From IMG/VR virus record IMGVR_UViG_3300046320_000037, positions 1 to 26,448 of that record: a stretch of DNA of 26,448 nt; one strand, written 5' to 3'. How positions within the stretch are numbered: position 1 is the stretch's first letter; each line of letters starts with the position of its first letter. This stretch comes from a virus. Positions 23,172 through 26,448 of this stretch are shown piece after piece. The position numbers were made by a program, and so were the translations under genes. The notes under the pieces are model-generated. The model was not told where the DNA came from and ran no database searches. It saw nothing but the letters and a program-made list of their open reading frames with translations.

Positions 23172-23471
23172 ATGAACATATTAGACCAAGCAAATAAGAT
23201 TATTAATGAACGCTCTGAAGAAAAAGAACGTCAATATGGTCCATTTGAAGAAGGTATGCGCAGAGCCGCACAAATTGCCAGCGGTATGACTGGTAAAGAT
23301 TTTTCTGGTAGTGACATGTATGCAGCTTTAGTTGCATTAAAATTAAGTCGTCACTCATACAACTACAAACAAGATAATTTATTAGATGCAGTAGCTTACT
23401 TAGGTGCTCTAGATAATTATGTTGAAAAATTCGGTTATAAAGACACTGAAAAACCAGTTACGAATGAATAA
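23172..23471 (+). CDS. DUF6378-like phage protein
   Basis: 99 residues. The pattern ILDQANKIINERSEEKERQYGPFEEG, then ALVALKLSRHSYNYKQDNLLDAVAYLGAL, is the all-helical layout of the DUF6378 family found in many phages, whose function is not established to my knowledge. The downstream gene starts at 23464, within its last codons. Confidence 0.7.
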   Translation: MNILDQANKIINERSEEKERQYGPFEEGMRRAAQIASGMTGKDFSGSDMYAALVALKLSRHSYNYKQDNLLDAVAYLGALDNYVEKFGYKDTEKPVTNE

Positions 23472-24543
23472 TCAAGAGTTTAGTTATTTTACAGACTACG
23501 TTACTGACAAATCAGCTAAGATTGGTATTTCAGCTCTTGTTGGTAAATTAAGCCCTAAGATTAGTTCACATAAATCTGCGTGGTGTTTTATGATTGCCAA
23601 TCAATTGACAAATGCTGGATTTGAAAGCGTAGATGTTATCACATCAAACGAAACTGATTGGAATAACTATGACATTATCTTAATCGATCATGGTATGGAA
23701 TTCAAAGGCAACTTTAATATTTTTGGAGGAGCTAATGATGATTTATATAATCAAATAATTCGCATTAAGAGTAAAGTTAAGATGTACAGTTTACATCATG
23801 AGATGCCATGTATTGGTGCTTTAATCGAACAACGATTAAAAACAGGTACAGATTTGTTTAAGACTTTAGAACAAGACATTGATTTGATCAAAGGTATTTG
23901 TGCTAATGACATTCCTAAAATAGATCATATTGAAAAAACAGACAAACTTTGTTTTGGTGATAGTCACTCATTTGGAATGTATCAAGCTGGTTATATGTGT
24001 CAAAGACACGATGGTTTAACAATGCACGGCGCTCTTAAAAGAGGATTAGATTCTTACATTTATCCATGGATAAAAACACTAACGTGTTATATGGGTAATA
24101 TTGATGTTAGACATCACTTGATGAGACAAGCTAATCCTAAAAATGCAGTTGAAATCATGATGAAAAATTATGAGCAACAACTTAAATCATTACAAGAAAA
24201 CGGAGTTAGTAACATCGAATTGATCCATGTTTTACCAATAGAAAACGAATCAAGAGTTTTGCCAAAGACCGGTTACTATAAAGACACTCCATTTTATGGC
24301 TCTTGGTTAGAACGTACTCAATTGTCTAAAGAAATCAATAACTATATTGATGAAATGTGTAAACGAAATAATTGGAAAGTTTACAAACATTCAGATGTTT
24401 ATTTTAATGATAAAGGCGAATTAACGTTTGATGTGATGGAACAACCAAAATCTGTTCATATTTCTAGAGAATATTATAGATGGGACATGGCAGCAAATTG
24501 CCCAAACAAAAGATTAGAAAAGAAAACAATGTCCTTATTTTAG
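23464..24543 (+). CDS. GDSH-motif protein, possibly SGNH-like, unknown substrate
   Basis: 359 residues from the ATG at 23464, which overlaps the previous stop by eight bases; an earlier ATG at 23419 would lie deep in that gene. An N-terminal domain (about 1-160) has YDIILIDHGMEF and SLHHEMPC segments. From residue 163 comes FGDSHSFGMY (S167), then MGNIDVRHH at 210-218 and SVHIS (H332). The order GDS, GN and a late His resembles the SGNH hydrolase blocks I, III and V, but it is not a standard member and the enzymatic role is unproven. The protein ends KKTMSLF, a terminal SLF like that of the protein at 8620. It precedes a thioredoxin gene and two unrecognised genes. Confidence 0.65.
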   Translation: MNNQEFSYFTDYVTDKSAKIGISALVGKLSPKISSHKSAWCFMIANQLTNAGFESVDVITSNETDWNNYDIILIDHGMEFKGNFNIFGGANDDLYNQIIRIKSKVKMYSLHHEMPCIGALIEQRLKTGTDLFKTLEQDIDLIKGICANDIPKIDHIEKTDKLCFGDSHSFGMYQAGYMCQRHDGLTMHGALKRGLDSYIYPWIKTLTCYMGNIDVRHHLMRQANPKNAVEIMMKNYEQQLKSLQENGVSNIELIHVLPIENESRVLPKTGYYKDTPFYGSWLERTQLSKEINNYIDEMCKRNNWKVYKHSDVYFNDKGELTFDVMEQPKSVHISREYYRWDMAANCPNKRLEKKTMSLF

Positions 24544-24561
24544 GATTTAAAACCAATATTT

Positions 24562-24816
24562 ATGAAATATTTATATTTTTCTGCACCTTGGTGTGGCCCA
24601 TGTAGAATGTTAGGACCAATTATGGAAAAGGTTAGTCAAAAATATGCAGTTGAAAAAATCAATGTAGACGAGAACGAAGAGTTATCAACACAATTTGGAA
24701 TTAGAAGTGTGCCTACTGTTATTTTAGTAGATGAATCAAACACAGAATTAGAACGTCTTGTTGGTGTAAAAGCTGAAGGAGACTATTATGATATTTTTGA
24801 AAAGCATAACGCGTAA
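24562..24816 (+). CDS. Thioredoxin
   Basis: 84 residues, about the size of phage T4 NrdC and shorter than host thioredoxin. The active site is WCGPC (W10 to C14) and the cis-proline is P51 in RSVPTVIL. The family reduces disulfides, typically those of ribonucleotide reductase, supplying deoxynucleotides. The stop overlaps the next start in TAATG, coupling it to the gene at 24816. Confidence 0.92.
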   Translation: MKYLYFSAPWCGPCRMLGPIMEKVSQKYAVEKINVDENEELSTQFGIRSVPTVILVDESNTELERLVGVKAEGDYYDIFEKHNA

Positions 24817-26039
24817 TGAAAATTCAAACTACAAGATATTACGACGAGTTTATAAGATACTTTGATCTTGCGCAAAAGCAGCAAGATCTTTGTAATTTAG
24901 GAACAGTTGGATATATGGAAAGCAATATGGGCGATTCTTTAATGGAGCACATAGAACTTTATGATGTTGTTGAAAGAAAATATGCAGGTTTTTCTCAAAT
25001 CGTAAACGATATTTTTTATGGTTGGACACCAGAGCATCCTTATTGGGATAAAATGAAAAATGGCATTTACACAACACAACGAGAAGAAGTTGCTAAAAAC
25101 TGGACAGGAAAGCAGAAAATATTTGGATTAGAAGAATGGCTTTATCTTTTTATTCTACACAGAGTTACAGGTTCTGGCATTAATTATGCAACTAAACCTT
25201 CTGGTTATCACAACACAATCTTATTTCATTTACATGAATGTGATACTATAGAAGATATGTGCGAAGTGATTAAATCACACCAATATCCATTTTATACTTC
25301 AGTTGGTTATCAATTTCCAGCCTTTCCAAAGCCACCAGAAAATCAAACTAATTCAGAAGATTTATTTGTTGGTATGTCAGGATTTTCTAACGAAGTAAAA
25401 TACACTTACAAAAGAGGTGGAGATTATTATCTTTGTGAATTTGCACCAAGATTAGCTAGAGAATTAGCAACATATTTAACAACTGGAGAAAAGAAACAAC
25501 TTAGAGAATTAGGTGAATGGCTTTTTAAATGGAACTATGATAATGGTTTAAGAGCTTATAGATTTCAATATGCTGCAGTTATTGCAGACATCGCAGATTG
25601 GTACCCAGAATATGTTGTTAGAGAATCTATGTTTTACTATGGAACTAACGCAGTAGAATGTATTGGTTATTTAGCAGATCCTGAAAATGGTAAAGGTAAT
25701 AAAAAAGGAGAAGAATTCTTAGATGCTGTTATGACTAAGATCTACGCAGATACAGGATCGCTGCCATATAACGCAGAAGATGTGGCCTGTGATTATATTA
25801 GATGGATCGAAAACTACTTAAGGCCAGGAAAAGATTACAACCACGTAGATATGGACACAGTCTGGAATAGTAGCGTAATAAAAGATCATCCGTTTGGCAG
25901 ACAAAAAGCCATGTTAGATTTAGGTATAGTTAAGACGTTTAATGGAATGACTAGTCACCCATCAGATGATAAAATTTTAGTAGAAGCTGGTCTAACAGTA
26001 GATCAATATAAAGAAATGGTTAAAAAAATATACAAATAA
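24816..26039 (+). CDS. Unrecognised helical protein, possible DNA-base modification role
   Basis: 407 residues, soluble and mostly helical. Notable segments are FILHRVTGSGINY, GYHNTILFHLHE, EFAPRLARELATYL, RAYRFQYAAVIADIADWYPE, SLPYNAEDVACDYIRW and KDHPFGRQKAML near the end. The conserved-looking polar residues suggest an enzyme. It brings to mind the helical families described in phage thymine-hypermodification clusters (pyrophosphorylase or 5-hydroxymethyluracil kinase types), but I cannot confirm this and it should be treated as unknown. It is translationally coupled to the thioredoxin before it and to the gene after it (TAATG at both ends). Confidence 0.6.
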   Translation: MKIQTTRYYDEFIRYFDLAQKQQDLCNLGTVGYMESNMGDSLMEHIELYDVVERKYAGFSQIVNDIFYGWTPEHPYWDKMKNGIYTTQREEVAKNWTGKQKIFGLEEWLYLFILHRVTGSGINYATKPSGYHNTILFHLHECDTIEDMCEVIKSHQYPFYTSVGYQFPAFPKPPENQTNSEDLFVGMSGFSNEVKYTYKRGGDYYLCEFAPRLARELATYLTTGEKKQLRELGEWLFKWNYDNGLRAYRFQYAAVIADIADWYPEYVVRESMFYYGTNAVECIGYLADPENGKGNKKGEEFLDAVMTKIYADTGSLPYNAEDVACDYIRWIENYLRPGKDYNHVDMDTVWNSSVIKDHPFGRQKAMLDLGIVKTFNGMTSHPSDDKILVEAGLTVDQYKEMVKKIYK

Positions 26040-26448
26040 TGAATACTCTATTAGCAGAAGATTTTATAAGACCAGATGCTTGCGAATTACCAAAAGCAAA
26101 AAAGAAATATCAGCATGCAGAATCTTTGTTTGAAGACGAAGGTGTTCATTATACAAACATTGAATATCCAAATACGGCTGATGTTAAAATGAAAAATGGC
26201 AAGCCTATTGAATCTTGGATGAAAGATTGGACTCAAGAAGAACGTTTTGATAAATTCTTTGAATTTTGCGAAGCCTTCGATAAAAGACAAGACAAATTAT
26301 TAGCCGAAGATTATCAGATATTTTCACACAGATTACACTGGCATGAACATCCTTTTTGCGATTTAATGAAAGATGTGACTGATCCAATGAAAAGACTTTG
26401 GTATACTTTGGTGTTTTCATTTACTAATGAGCATTGGGGAACTTTAAC
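26039..26448 (+). CDS. Unrecognised protein, 3' truncated by window edge
   Basis: The ATG at 26039-26041 overlaps the stop of the preceding gene (TAATG). The frame stays open to the window end, giving the first 136 residues: MNTLLAEDFIRPDACELPKA, later WMKDWTQEERFDKFFEF and FSHRLHWHEHPFCDLM. Several His and Trp residues are clustered near 111-116. I do not recognise it. The coupling suggests a function shared with the gene at 24816. Confidence 0.65.
   Translation, partial: MNTLLAEDFIRPDACELPKAKKKYQHAESLFEDEGVHYTNIEYPNTADVKMKNGKPIESWMKDWTQEERFDKFFEFCEAFDKRQDKLLAEDYQIFSHRLHWHEHPFCDLMKDVTDPMKRLWYTLVFSFTNEHWGTL

Noticed and set aside
1-26448. tRNA genes, insertion sequences, integrase or attachment sites
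   Set aside because: None was recognised on either strand; almost all of the window is occupied by tightly packed protein genes with phage virion and replication functions.

Overview
The window reads as part of the genome of a T4-like contractile-tailed phage (myovirus) that infects a member of the Bacteroidota. The T4-like assignment rests on a gp32-type ssDNA-binding protein, a gp61-type primase, UvsY and UvsW in one block, a RuvC-like resolvase, tail genes, and N-terminal leaders resembling the capsid-targeting sequences of T4 internal head proteins. The host inference rests on AT-rich DNA, A-rich start contexts without Shine-Dalgarno sequences (often TAATATG), and a tail-fibre Ig-like module of the kind common in flavobacterial adhesins. 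The window was judged from sequence alone, with no database search.

Layout. 1-5148: virion genes (3' part of a tail fibre with a collar-like domain, a membrane-anchored coiled-coil protein, a large structural protein, a tail-tube-like protein). 5159-5527: a small glycine-zipper protein with a head-protein-like leader. 5538-10820: replication and recombination block (RuvC-like resolvase, small ORF, gp32, gp61, small ORF, UvsY, UvsW). 10857-21840: nine consecutive genes, most carrying a T4 internal-protein-like leader (MK-x-hydrophobic-x-x-F-[IVL]-x-E) and/or internal [VIL]-x-E-[AG] sites like those cut by the gp21 prohead protease. They include a 762-residue modular precursor, a leader-bearing ligase-type nucleotidyltransferase, a ligase-NMNAT-like fusion, a possible nuclease, a second long precursor, three short internal-protein-like genes (two are tandem paralogues) and a DUF3008-like protein. 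21896-22280: two small convergent genes sharing a bidirectional terminator. 22403-26448: small genes of unknown function, a DUF6378-like protein, a GDSH-motif protein, a thioredoxin, and two unrecognised genes that could belong to a nucleotide or DNA-modification module.

How it may work together. The replication block supplies recombination-dependent replication, as in T4. The 10.9-21.8 kb block looks like a cargo locus: enzymes and small proteins addressed to the prohead, trimmed by the maturation protease, packaged with DNA and presumably injected into the next host. The enzymatic cargo predicted here (nucleic-acid ligases, an NAD or nucleotide adenylyltransferase domain, a possible nuclease) is the most interesting part of the window. 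No tRNA, CRISPR array, insertion sequence or non-coding gap over 300 bases was seen.
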